From: JBGPTK01 sp963797765
GTDB lineage: Bacteria > Acidobacteriota > Terriglobia > Acidiferrales > UBA7541
DNA: 64,000 bases
Direction of reading: 5' to 3'
Assembly (NCBI GenBank): GCA_963797765.1
Contig: CAWCQU010000002.1
Coordinates: 930,001 to 994,000, forward strand
Shown: piece after piece, positions 34,511 through 43,508 of the stretch
Position numbering within the stretch: position 1 is the first letter of the stretch
Layout: every line of letters starts with the position of its first letter
The notes under the pieces: generated by a model
The model's input: the letters and a program-made list of their open reading frames with translations, nothing else
What the model was told of the DNA's origin: nothing
Database searches by the model: none
Program-made: the position numbers and the translations under genes

Positions 34511-35404
34511 TCATCCGCGCACTGTCAGAACAGGACAGGGCGCTTGCGTGACGATTTGATAGGTCATCGTCTCAACAAAGTGTGAAGTGGCGGTGAGATG
34601 CTTTTTCACCGGCCGCACACCCAGGACGATCAAACCCGACTGGTGCGTCTTCGCAAATTCCAGAATTCGATCGGCAGGCGGACCATATTCCACATAGCAT
34701 TTTGGATGGCACCAGAGTTCCGCTTCGGCGGGCACCAGCGCATGCAGCCGGTGCAACAGGCTGGCGGCACTGTTTTCGGGGGCTTTCAGATTCGAATCCT
34801 GCAGGTGGTGAAGCACATGCAGCAACGCCAATTGCGCCTGGTGTTCCTGGGCCAAGGAAATGGCGTAGGGAGCAGCCGTACTGGAGACTTCCGAGAAGTT
34901 CGTGGCATAGAGAATGTTGTGGAGCTCGACGAGTTCCTTGGGAGGGGTGACAACATGCGGACCCACCGTCAGTACGGGGCATTCCGCCGTGCGGAACGCT
35001 TCCTCGGCCACCGAGCCGAGCATCATTTTTTCAGCTCCCTGCCGTCCATGGGTGCCGATCACCAACATATCGATTTCCCGGGACTGGATAATTTCCGAGA
35101 GAACTTCCCAAATTCCGCCTTCGCGGAATTCTAATTCGTGGGGGAGGCCGTTCAACTTTTGCTCCAGATGCTTCGCGTCTTCGCGAGCTTGCGCTTGTTC
35201 AGCTTCCACGATCGCAGGCCAGTCGGCTGGCGGAAGAGACGGATAGAACGCGGGGGTGGTGACGTGGACGGCAAACACCTTCGAGCCGAAACGCCGTGCA
35301 ATGGAGAGGGCGTAGGGGAGCGCCGCCTCTGACGGAGTGGAAAAATCAGTCGCATAGAGGATGTTCTTCAACGACACTCGGGTCTCGGCGTCTGTGAGTT
35401 TCAC
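34511..35404 (-). CDS. Tandem universal stress protein
   Basis: Two UspA domains make up the 297 residues. The first (about 10-150) carries the ATP-binding pattern G-X2-G-X9-G-S in GTHGRQGAEKMMLGSVAEE. The second (about 160-295) has the fold (LHNILYATNFSEVSSTAAPY) but lacks the glycines (GVRPVKKHLTATSHF), so it is probably non-binding. The start is GTG at 35404, with GGAGG 6 bases upstream. Two Crp/Fnr-type boxes lie 50-87 bases upstream, the nearer at a spacing that fits activation from about -42. It is thus a likely member of the low-oxygen or redox regulon of this window. Confidence 0.88.
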   Translation of the reverse strand: MKLTDAETRVSLKNILYATDFSTPSEAALPYALSIARRFGSKVFAVHVTTPAFYPSLPPADWPAIVEAEQAQAREDAKHLEQKLNGLPHELEFREGGIWEVLSEIIQSREIDMLVIGTHGRQGAEKMMLGSVAEEAFRTAECPVLTVGPHVVTPPKELVELHNILYATNFSEVSSTAAPYAISLAQEHQAQLALLHVLHHLQDSNLKAPENSAASLLHRLHALVPAEAELWCHPKCYVEYGPPADRILEFAKTHQSGLIVLGVRPVKKHLTATSHFVETMTYQIVTQAPCPVLTVRG

Positions 35405-35453
35405 GGCGCACCTCCAACACACTTATAAATACTTGGAACGGAGTGTGGATGGC

Positions 35454-35491
35454 TGTGATTCCGGTCACGTTTGAACGTGACCATGCTCACT
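35454..35491 (-). promoter_or_regulatory. Paired Crp/Fnr-type operator, universal stress protein
   Basis: TGTGATTCCGGTCACG (35454-35469) and CGTGACCATGCTCACT (35476-35491) fit GTGA-N6-TCAC, with starts again 22 bp apart. A minus-strand -10-like TATTTA at 35426-35431 would put the nearer box centre at about -42. The ABC exporter on the other strand begins 171 bases beyond and might also be affected. Confidence 0.68.
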
Positions 35492-35661
35492 TCCGTGCGC
35501 GCGTGCTTACCGGGGACGGTGAGGAATCTAAAAGGCTTGGCGTGTACCTCGGCGGGAGTATCTCGCCGGGGTGTATCATCAACTGCCCACGGAACTCGCC
35601 CGGAGAGTCTTTCCGGACGAGCAGGCATCTAAACAAGCACGCTTTAGACGCTCCAAAACCT

Positions 35662-37585
35662 ATGGCCCCTGAAAATACAGCGGAAGCACAAAGCAAAGCC
35701 GCCAAGTCGAAACAGGCCTGGAAGCTGCTGCCCGAAGTGTGGGCGCTGATCAGGCCACGACGCGTGGTTCTCCTGGTGAGCTTTGGGCTGATGGCGATCA
35801 ATCGAGTGGCGGGATTGATCCTGCCGGCTTCGACGAAATACCTGGTGGACGACGTGATCGGGAAACGTCAGGTACGCCTGCTGACTCCGATCGTTCTGGC
35901 GGTAGTGGCGGCCACCTTGCTGCAGGGGCTCACTTCCTTCAGCCTGACGCAACTCCTTTCCAAATCGGCGCAGCGGATGATCACGGAATTACGCCGCCGC
36001 GTTCAGGCTCACATCGTGCGTCTGCCGATTTCGTTTTACGACTCAAACAAGACGGGCGTTTTGGTTTCGCGGATCATGAGCGACGTGGAGGGCATCCGGA
36101 ACCTGTTGGGTACGGGATTGATCGAATTGGCCGGCGGAATCATGACGGCCGTCTTCGCGCTGGTGATTCTGTTGCGCATCAACGTGATGATGACGTCCGT
36201 GGCTTTTGTTGTCCTGCTGATTTTTGCGCTGGGCTTGAACCGCGCTTTCAAAACCATTCGTCCGTATTACCGCGCCCGGCCCAAGATCAACGCGGAGGTG
36301 ACGGGAAGGCTTACGGAATCGCTGGGCGGCGTGCGCGTGGTGAAGGGCTATCACGCGGAAGAGCGCGAAGAAAAAGTATTCGCCGCGGGAGTCGGGCGGC
36401 TGCTCGATAACGTGCTGAAAACTCTGACCGCAACTTCGCTCATGAGCCTTTCGGCCACCGGCGCAATGGGAATCGTCAGCGCCACGATCATGTTGATGGG
36501 CGCGCGGCAAATTCTTTCCGGCCGCATGACGCTGGGGACGTTTCTGACTTACGTGATTTTCCTGGGCATGCTGATTGCGCCGATGGTTCAGATCGTGGGG
36601 ATTGGCACGCAACTCACCGAAGCGTTGGCGGGCCTGGAGCGCACGCGCGAGATTCTGAACGAAAAGCCGGAAGATGAGGCGCCGGAGCGCACGCAGCGAG
36701 CTGGAGCGCATTCGCGGGCAGGTAACGTTCGAAGATGTGAGCTTTGCCTATGATCCTGGCAAACCGGTGTTGCAAGAGATTAGCTTCCAATCGGAACCTG
36801 GGACTTCGACGGCGCTGGTGGGTCCATCCGGCGCTGGAAAATCCACAATCATCGGGCTGATCGCAGCATTCTACTCGCCCACCGGGGGCCGGGTGCTGGT
36901 GGATGGAGTCGATCTGTCGCAAGTGAAACTGGATTCCTACCGGACTCAACTCGGTGTGGTGCTACAGGAAACGTTTCTTTTCGATGGCTCGATCCGCGAA
37001 AACGTGTCCTTCGGCCGGCCGGAAGCCAGCGACAACGAAATTCTGCAGGCGTGCCGGATCGCGCGCGTGGACGAATTCGCGGAAACTTTCGAGAAGAAGT
37101 ACGACACAGTGGTTGGCGAACGCGGCGTAAAGCTGTCCGGAGGACAAAAACAGAGAGTCTCGATCGCTCGCGCCATTCTGGCCGATCCGCGGATTTTGAT
37201 TCTGGACGAGGCGACCTCCAGCCTCGATTCCGAATCGGAGGCGCTGATCCAAGAGGGATTGCGCTTCCTGATGCGCGGCAGGACCACGTTTGTGATCGCG
37301 CACAGGCTCTCGACGATCCGGCGGGCCGATCAGATTCTGGTGGTGGAAGCAGGCCGAATCATCGAGCGCGGCACGCATCAATCGCTGTTTGCCGCGGGCG
37401 GCCGATATTTTGATCTCTACACGAAACAGCACGGCCTGGAAGCGAATCTCTTCCTCGCGCCTGGAGAAGGAGCTTCGGAAGCCGAAGAGACCACCGGCGC
37501 TTCCGGAGACCAGAGAGAATCCAACGATCCGCAAGGCCCGGCTCTTCCGGATGCGATCCGCATCATTGGCGGACGCGCGAGCTAA
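35662..37585 (+). CDS. MsbA-like ABC exporter (frameshifted)
   Basis: The protein combines a six-helix exporter domain (about residues 25-320, from LIRPRRVVLLVSFGLMAIN) with an ATPase domain: Walker A GPSGAGKSTI, signature LSGGQKQRVSIARAIL, Walker B ILILDEATSSLDSESE and H-loop IAHRLSTI. The two halves are in different frames. They join if one base is removed somewhere between 36680 and 36712, giving about 640 residues, the normal size for a half-transporter homodimer. Substrate is unknown; lipids or drugs are typical. ATG at 35662 is chosen because the exporter begins soon after it and the upstream extension would translate the operator boxes; no ribosome binding site is evident. Confidence 0.85.
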
Positions 37586-38101
37586 AACCGTTCGCCTGCA
37601 AAACACCAAAACCTTAAACCCCCAACCCCCCCCCCACCCCCCCCCCCCCCCAAATTTCTTAGACCACTTGGAGCTTCGACAACTGCAAGGGCATATCGGC
37701 TGGGAACGAAACGTTTTTGCGATTTGGGAATCTCCGCGCGAATTCGCCGCGTCAGCGATCGAATAGAAAAGGATTCATACTAGGCGAGTAGTAGGGATGA
37801 AATTGGCACTTATTTTATTCCCGCCGGCGAAACTTGCCTCTTCCGCGCGTTTGCTCGTTTTCAGAAGCACAGGCACGGAAACGAAGTCGGCGAATTTTGA
37901 AATGCGCATTTCCTTAGACAAAACGGCCCAAATAATCACTGCGGAATTAGTCCTTCGTTAGCAGGACTGAAACCATTTTAGACCCCGATTCACGCTCCGC
38001 CACTCGGTTTACCTAGCACGATCTAAACCAGGTACTGCACACTTGCTTATCTCTGTAAGCTGCATCTGCAGGCGCCAAAAACCCTCTCGAGGAGATTGAT
38101 G
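37586..38101. other. Intergenic region with poly-C tract
   Basis: About 515 bases without a credible gene. The notable feature is the C-tract at 37619-37651. The rest is A/T-richer unique sequence that probably contains the promoter of the proline-rich gene. Confidence 0.5.
37619..37651 (+). repeat. Poly-C tract
   Basis: The tract reads C5, AA, C10, A, C15, then AAA. It lies 34 bases beyond the ABC exporter stop. It may be a genuine hypermutable tract or an assembly artefact. Confidence 0.7.
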
Positions 38102-38458
38102 ATGAAAACCAGGCGAATTTTGATTGTGATGTCTTTGATGTTGCTGGGACTAGCCGCTGGAATTCCAGCACAGCAGAAGTTGGATTCGAACAGGCCGATG
38201 ACCCTATCCGATGGCTCCGACCCCGCACCACCCGTGCCGGTTCCCCCACCGTTCTTTGCGGACGGCTCCGATCCTGCGCCACCCGTGCCGGTTCCCCCAG
38301 CACTTTTTGCGGATGGCTCTGATCCTGCACCACCGCCACACCCGAAGTCGACGGACCCCGGAGCAGCTTCACCGAACGCATCCGGTCCCACTCAACCGGA
38401 CCATCCGGCGCACACAACCCAACCCACGCCACCGATACCTGCCACGAACGTGGCATAG
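38102..38458 (+). CDS. Small secreted proline-rich repeat protein
   Basis: The 118-residue precursor has a signal peptide (IVMSLMLLGLAAGIPAQ) and no other hydrophobic stretch. The mature part carries three copies of ADGSDPAPPVPVPP-like sequence in tandem, then a Pro/Thr/His-rich tail. The first two copies are near-identical 51-bp DNA units (38210-38260 and 38261-38311). I do not recognise the family. The repeats could be a surface linker or the tandem units of a processed peptide. GGAG at 38091-38094 fits ATG 38102; the neighbouring ATG at 38099 is equally possible. A strong terminator follows, so it is transcribed alone. Confidence 0.7.
   Translation: MKTRRILIVMSLMLLGLAAGIPAQQKLDSNRPMTLSDGSDPAPPVPVPPPFFADGSDPAPPVPVPPALFADGSDPAPPPHPKSTDPGAASPNASGPTQPDHPAHTTQPTPPIPATNVA
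38210..38340 (+). repeat. 51-bp tandem repeats within the proline-rich gene
   Basis: Two full units (38210-38260, 38261-38311) and a partial third begin GA(T/C)GGCTC(C/T)GA(T/C)CC. The period is a multiple of three, so the frame is kept and copy number could vary. Confidence 0.8.
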
Positions 38459-38476
38459 AAATCAGCGAACAAGAGG

Positions 38477-38508
38477 GGGAAGACCAGTGACGGTCTTCCC
38501 TCTGTTTT
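38477..38508 (+). terminator. Rho-independent terminator
   Basis: GGGAAGACC at 38477-38485 pairs exactly with GGTCTTCCC at 38492-38500 around AGTGAC, followed by TCTGTTTTC. It lies directly after the proline-rich gene. Confidence 0.75.
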
Positions 38509-38540
38509 CGTGATAAATTAGTGGTTTGTTGCCCTCTTTC

Positions 38541-39287
38541 ATGACGAGCGCGTTCCTCTCGTGGTTTGGGATCATTCTGCTCGGAACGCTGATCTTCCGG
38601 GCAATCCGGGGGCATTTTTTTTCGGAGTATCCCTACTTTTACTTGTACGTGGCGTTCGTACTTTCGCAGTCGCTGGTGCGCTTCAGCGTTGCGCGAATCA
38701 GCCCGGGACTCTACGCGGACGTTTACTGGTCCACGGAATTCCTGAGCGCCATTGTGGGATGCCTGGTGATCTGGGAAATTTATTCTCGAACCCTTGCGCC
38801 CTATCCGGGCGTTTCACGATTTACCCGGACCATGATCGTTCTCGCGGTTGCCGCCGTTCTGGCCAAGCTGCTGATCACCCATTGGGATAATCCGATGGCA
38901 ATTTTTGTGCAGTCGACGACGGAACTCGATCGAGGCCTGCGCAGCGTCCAGGCGATTTTTTTGGTATTCATGGTGGGATTGCTCTTTCACTATTCAATAC
39001 CGCTGGGAAAGAACATGCTGGGCGTGATCAGCGGATATACACTGTTTGTGGCGGCGAGCGTGATCAGCCTGGCCGTCCGGTTCCTTTTGAACAGGGAGTT
39101 GCAACTGCAACCAATAAGCTACGACCTGTCGATGGTAATTTGGTGTATAACTCTTTGGAATTATCAACCAAACCCATTGCCTGTGCCCGAGAGAAGGCTT
39201 GAAAGCGATTACCACGCGATCTCGTCTGCGACCGCTCGGGCCTTCTCGCAAGCGAGGAGTTATCTGCTGAAAAGCGTCCGGCCATGA
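38541..39287 (+). CDS. Polytopic membrane protein, unknown
   Basis: The 248-residue protein has about seven hydrophobic segments (for example FLSWFGIILLGTLIFRAI, MIVLAVAAVLAKLLI, SVQAIFLVFMVGLLFHYSI, YTLFVAASVISLAVRFLL). The layout suggests a seven-helix receptor- or sensor-like protein, but no family motif was recognised. Its stop overlaps the start of the next gene by four bases (ATGA), so the two are translationally coupled. ATG at 38541 is preferred over an upstream in-frame TTG at 38526. It starts 33 bases behind the terminator of the proline-rich gene. Confidence 0.7.
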   Translation: MTSAFLSWFGIILLGTLIFRAIRGHFFSEYPYFYLYVAFVLSQSLVRFSVARISPGLYADVYWSTEFLSAIVGCLVIWEIYSRTLAPYPGVSRFTRTMIVLAVAAVLAKLLITHWDNPMAIFVQSTTELDRGLRSVQAIFLVFMVGLLFHYSIPLGKNMLGVISGYTLFVAASVISLAVRFLLNRELQLQPISYDLSMVIWCITLWNYQPNPLPVPERRLESDYHAISSATARAFSQARSYLLKSVRP

Positions 39288-39838
39288 TTGAACTTTGGAT
39301 ATCGTTCGCGATCGCAATTCTGTTATTAGCAATAGTGGTGTCATGGCTGTTCCGCGCCATGCGTTCACCGGAAACTCCGCCCGGCCCTTATTCTCCGCAA
39401 GTCCTGATCCAACTGAATCTGGCGCTGCCTTCGCCCGAGGTGGTGCAGCGGATCTTCGCCACGAACGATTCCGCGTATATTTCCCGGGAAGGCAGCCGGC
39501 GAGTGGAGGTCCTTTTTCTGGCGGAGCGGAAGCGATTGGCGCTGGCCTGGCTGCGGCGGACGCGCGAGGTATTGCGCCGGTTGATGACGCTACATTTGAA
39601 GGTTGTGAGTGAAAGCGCAGGTTCCAGCCTGGCCACGGAAATCCGCTTGAGCATCAACTATTCTTTTTTTGTGATCACGTATGGGTTGTTGATGACGCTG
39701 ATTTTTTTGAGGGGTCCGTTCTGGGCGAGAAACGTTATCGGCCTGGCATCGAGAGTGGCGGAGAAGGCTGGATCCTCGTCAGCCCGCCTGCTGGGATCGC
39801 TCGATCCGATTTACCTGGGAAAGATGAAAGAGAGCTAG
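39284..39838 (+). CDS. Membrane-anchored protein, unknown
   Basis: The 184-residue protein has an N-terminal membrane anchor (WISFAIAILLLAIVVSWLF) and a second hydrophobic segment near residue 125-145 (YSFFVITYGLLMTLIFLRG). Between them is a basic helical stretch (AERKRLALAWLRRTREVLRRL). No family was recognised. Coupling with the preceding gene by ATGA overlap suggests the products act together. Confidence 0.65.
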   Translation: MIELWISFAIAILLLAIVVSWLFRAMRSPETPPGPYSPQVLIQLNLALPSPEVVQRIFATNDSAYISREGSRRVEVLFLAERKRLALAWLRRTREVLRRLMTLHLKVVSESAGSSLATEIRLSINYSFFVITYGLLMTLIFLRGPFWARNVIGLASRVAEKAGSSSARLLGSLDPIYLGKMKES

Positions 39839-39875
39839 AAACGCTTATTTTACCGAGTGAACAAAGGCCCAGAAC

Positions 39876-40316
39876 GTGGAGACCAGATACGTCAACGAAG
39901 CCCTGGAATCAGCGATTGACGATCTGAACGATCGATCGCTGGAATGTATTGAAACCAGATTTGCAAGGCTGGTCTACCTGGCTTCCACCCGGGATTACAA
40001 CACGGGTCACTATCATCACGAAGGCCTGGCGCGGAAATTCGGGGAAGAGATCGCGGAAAGAGGGCTGGCGGAGACTCACCGTCGTGTTTTTGATGAACTG
40101 GCGTTGCTGCCCATCGAAACGCTGGTAGATGAGTTGGAACGATATATTCATTCCACGCGAGTGCCTTACGAGGAAGTACTCAATGCCTGGTGCAACCTGG
40201 AGCCTTACCGGGTGATTGTGCCGGCGGGATACGAACCACTGCTCATCGAAACTTTTGTCTCGGACGTCAGGGTCGCTCTGGCAATTTTGCTGACTCGCCA
40301 GCAGAAGAAGTCGTAG
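39876..40316 (+). CDS. Helical cytoplasmic protein, unknown
   Basis: The 146-residue protein is rich in charged helices (NEALESAIDDLNDRSLECIE, ETLVDELERYIH) and has no signal or membrane segment. A central block DYNTGHYHHEGLARKF contains three histidines. The start is GTG at 39876 with AAAGG upstream. It lies 37 bases after the membrane-anchored gene, so it is probably the third member of that operon. Its 3' end overlaps that of the convergent XRE gene by 50 bases. Confidence 0.6.
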   Translation: METRYVNEALESAIDDLNDRSLECIETRFARLVYLASTRDYNTGHYHHEGLARKFGEEIAERGLAETHRRVFDELALLPIETLVDELERYIHSTRVPYEEVLNAWCNLEPYRVIVPAGYEPLLIETFVSDVRVALAILLTRQQKKS

Positions 40317-41073
40317 TCCCCACGATTCTCATCGCAACTCCCACGACCCGTCCCACGATTTCCGCCTCGCCAGGATACTCAAACTGGCGAATCCGCACCG
40401 GAGAAAGCGGATGAGGCAGCAAGATCAGCCGGTTGCCTTGTAAGTCGCACCAGGAACATGCATAACCCTCGCGCAGTTCCACAAAATAAATGGGGCGGTC
40501 AAATTCGGTGCGCCAAGCCGCGGGATGGACTCGATTGTGGCGGTCATCGATTTGGACGAACGATCCGGGCCGTAACAACGGATAGAGCGTGAAGTCTTCC
40601 ATGCCGATGTAACCGTACATGCCGTTCCTGAGGTCCAAATTCTGAAGCAGATTGAGCGGCACTTCGCCCCAGATTTCGACCATCCGGGAGACCAGGTTTG
40701 TTCTTTCGACGCGAAATCCCTGATCGAACCGGACCGGAAACGTAATCGGCCGGTTCTTGTCGTAGACTTCCAGCGATGTCAGGTGCGTCTTCGCCAGCGG
40801 AGTTGCCAACTGATGCCTGGCGATTTTTTCCAGATCCACTCCGTAGAGCCGGAGCACTTCGGTGTAATTCAACCGGTAGATCACACTCAGGCTGTAGAGT
40901 TTATATATGCTGGGAACGGAGTCTTTATTTTCGATCTGGGTAAGCCAGGCGTTGGAGACGTAAAATTCGTCGTTCTTTTCTTGATCGGCAACTTTGCGGC
41001 TGTAGTCCTCCACTTCCCGCGTTGTAATCCCAAGACGGGAACGAACTTCTTTTAGTTGTGTCCCAGGCCGCAT
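40267..41073 (-). CDS. XRE-family regulator with S24-like C-terminal domain
   Basis: The N-terminal 75 residues form a Cro/CI-type helix-turn-helix (LKEVRSRLGITTREVEDYSR ... SNAWLTQIENKDSVPSIYKL). The C-terminal part (about 150-255) resembles the beta-rich LexA/S24 fold (LRPGSFVQIDD, RPIYFVELREGYACSWCDL, EIVGRVVGVAMRIV). No serine/lysine catalytic pair is obvious, so self-cleavage is not expected and the domain may bind a ligand or dimerise. It converges on and overlaps the uncharacterised three-gene operon and may regulate it. Confidence 0.75.
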   Translation of the reverse strand: MRPGTQLKEVRSRLGITTREVEDYSRKVADQEKNDEFYVSNAWLTQIENKDSVPSIYKLYSLSVIYRLNYTEVLRLYGVDLEKIARHQLATPLAKTHLTSLEVYDKNRPITFPVRFDQGFRVERTNLVSRMVEIWGEVPLNLLQNLDLRNGMYGYIGMEDFTLYPLLRPGSFVQIDDRHNRVHPAAWRTEFDRPIYFVELREGYACSWCDLQGNRLILLPHPLSPVRIRQFEYPGEAEIVGRVVGVAMRIVGTTTSSAGESAKLPERP

Positions 41074-41339
41074 CTAGTATTAAGAAAGCCCCAATTGTGC
41101 TTGTGTTTGTAATTGTCCCACAAAAGACCGGGAAAACAGAGAGTGCGGCCCAAACCCCCCGGGACTTGCGAAAAAGCGCGTCTTGCTTACAATACCGAGC
41201 AGAATTGGGCATTGCTTCCCAATCCATGTCGTTGAAAACGACGTCCGGCGGGGGCTGAAATTCAGCTGGAAAAGCTGTTTTCCCAGGGCCTCTGCTGCTT
41301 GCCGGAGGCAAAAATCTCGGAGATACTAGGACCGCTTGG

Positions 41340-43451
41340 ATGCGGGATTTGCGGCATGCCTCCGATCATGAAATGGCGAAAAAAGATAAAATCAGTCCAG
41401 GACGGTCGGAATTTACGCTGCGGGCAGTCCTGCTGGGCTGCTTCCTGGGAATTGTTTTTGGACTCGTCACCGTCTATATCGCGCTGGAAGTAGGTCTGAA
41501 TTTCAGCGCCTCGATCCCCATCGCGGTGCTTTCCATCACGGTGCTGAAATACTTCGGTCGATCTTCGATTCTGGAAAACAACATCGTGCAGACGGTGGGC
41601 TCGGCGGGCGAATCGATCGCCGCCGGAGTGGTGTACACGATTCCGGCGCTGCTGTTTCTTGGCTACCGCCTGGAGATCTGGAGAATTTTCTGGCTTTCGC
41701 TGGTGGGCGGAATTTTGGGCGTGTTTTTCATGGTGCCGCTGCGCGATTACCTGGTGGTGAAAGAACACGGCAAACTTCTTTATCCGGAAGGCACGGCGTG
41801 CGCGCACATTCTGATTTCCGGCGAGCGAGGCGGAAAATTCGCGAGGCTGGTATTTCTGGGGCTGGCCACCGGGCTGGTCTACAAATTTTTGATGAGCGGG
41901 CTGCGGTTATGGCGGTCGTCGCTAGAATGGACCGCGACCAGCCTGCGCGGGGCGGTGTTCAGCATCGACCTGTCGCCGGAGTTGCTGGGAATCGGATGCC
42001 TGATCGGCTTGCGAATGGCTCGGCTGATATTCGCAGGATCGGTGATGTCTTCGATTGTGTTGATCCCGCTGATTTATTTTTTCGGCGAGAACGTGGCGGG
42101 GCCGCTTTACCCATCGACGATTCCAATCAACCAGATGAACCCAGGAGAAATTTGGTCGAATTATCTGCGCTACGCGGGCGCGGGAGCCGTCGTGACCGGG
42201 GGTGCTCTTTTGCTGCTGGAAGCGCTGCCCACGGTATTGCAATCGGTGCGCGGCGGGCTGCGAAAAATGCGGGGGCCGGGCTCGATGGTTTCGTTTGACG
42301 AGAAGCGGACAGAACATGATTTGCCGATGCTCTATGTGGTTTTGGGATCACTGGGGATGCTGACCGTTCTGTATGTGCTGCTGGCCTGGAAAATCAATCC
42401 GCATGGCTCTGCCAACCTGGTATCGGTACTGCTGGTGGCGATTTTCGGGTTCTTTTTCGTGGTGGTGTCGGCGCGGATTACGGGTTTGATGGGTTCTTCG
42501 GCCAATCCGATTTCCGGAATTACGATTGCCGTCCTGATGCTTACTTGTTTACTGTTTGTGGCGGCAGGCTGGGTGGGCGGGACGTATGAAATTATCGCGG
42601 TAAGCATTGGAGCCGTAGTGTGCATTGCGGCATCGAACGCGGGAACAACCGCGCAGGATTTAAAGACGGGTTATCTGGTGGGCGCGACTCCCAGCGCGCA
42701 ACAAACAGGACTGCTGATCGGAGTGCTGACGTCGGTTCTTCTGATCGGCCTCACATTAACCTGGCTGAATGGCGCTTCCGGAAAACCGGACACCGTGAGC
42801 CCGGTGAAAATTCCGGAAGCGAGCCAGCGTGTGGAAATGGGTGTCCGCTATGAAGGCTCGAACTATGATCTTTATTCGGTGCGAGTGGGTGCGGGAATTC
42901 CGCCGGGACGCTACATGGTTTCGCCCGCGGATGGAATGGTTCGCTATCGAGAAACGCAGCGCATCGGGACCGCGCAACTTCCCGCGCCGCAAGCGCAGGT
43001 GATGGCGCTGCTGGTGGAAGGATTGCTGAACCATCGCATGCGTTGGCGGTTGCTGCTGATCGGCGCATTCGTCGCGCTGGTGATCGAGCTTTGCGGGATT
43101 CGTTCGCTGCCATTTGCGGTAGGCATGTATTTGCCGCTTTCCGCAACCGCTGCGATTCTGGCCGGAGCACTGATCGGACATTTCGCGGGGATGAAGTCCG
43201 CCGGCGGCGGTGAAAAAGAAGAGTTTCAGCCGGGAATTTTATACAGCTCCGGATTGATTGCCGGCGGGGCCATCAGCGCGATCGCGGTGGCGATTATTGC
43301 GGGGACGGGATACGGCGATCGTTTCGATCTAGGCGGACGGATCGGAGCCAGTTTTCTGGAATCGCCGCCGTGGGCGATCTTATTTTTCGCTGTGCTTTGC
43401 TGGATGATCTGGAAAGAATGCCGGAAGCATGGGTCGGAGGACAGCGCTTAG
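41340..43451 (+). CDS. OPT-family oligopeptide transporter
   Basis: The 703-residue protein has 14 or more hydrophobic segments and OPT-family blocks: FTLRAVLLGCFLGIVFGLVTVYIAL at the start (in parts), YPEGTACAHIL, LMGSSANPISGITIAVLM and AGTTAQDLKTGYLVGATPS. OPT carriers import oligopeptides or metal-chelate complexes with protons. A soluble insert lies near residues 495-560. The ATG at 41340 has AGGA 8 bases upstream; an ATG at 41373 is a possible alternative. With the nearby dipeptidase and outer-membrane receptor it may be part of peptide uptake. Confidence 0.88.
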   Translation: MRDLRHASDHEMAKKDKISPGRSEFTLRAVLLGCFLGIVFGLVTVYIALEVGLNFSASIPIAVLSITVLKYFGRSSILENNIVQTVGSAGESIAAGVVYTIPALLFLGYRLEIWRIFWLSLVGGILGVFFMVPLRDYLVVKEHGKLLYPEGTACAHILISGERGGKFARLVFLGLATGLVYKFLMSGLRLWRSSLEWTATSLRGAVFSIDLSPELLGIGCLIGLRMARLIFAGSVMSSIVLIPLIYFFGENVAGPLYPSTIPINQMNPGEIWSNYLRYAGAGAVVTGGALLLLEALPTVLQSVRGGLRKMRGPGSMVSFDEKRTEHDLPMLYVVLGSLGMLTVLYVLLAWKINPHGSANLVSVLLVAIFGFFFVVVSARITGLMGSSANPISGITIAVLMLTCLLFVAAGWVGGTYEIIAVSIGAVVCIAASNAGTTAQDLKTGYLVGATPSAQQTGLLIGVLTSVLLIGLTLTWLNGASGKPDTVSPVKIPEASQRVEMGVRYEGSNYDLYSVRVGAGIPPGRYMVSPADGMVRYRETQRIGTAQLPAPQAQVMALLVEGLLNHRMRWRLLLIGAFVALVIELCGIRSLPFAVGMYLPLSATAAILAGALIGHFAGMKSAGGGEKEEFQPGILYSSGLIAGGAISAIAVAIIAGTGYGDRFDLGGRIGASFLESPPWAILFFAVLCWMIWKECRKHGSEDSA

Positions 43452-43467
43452 CCGGAAGTTCCCGGCT
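43450..43467. terminator. Hairpin between OPT and SDR genes
   Basis: AGCCGG at 43450-43455 pairs with CCGGCT at 43462-43467 around six bases. It lies at the end of the OPT gene, between converging genes. The T-run is weak. Confidence 0.4.
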
Positions 43468-43508
43468 CTCTCAATTCAACGGCCCCTCCAATTCCCAGGG
43501 CGGTCGTT

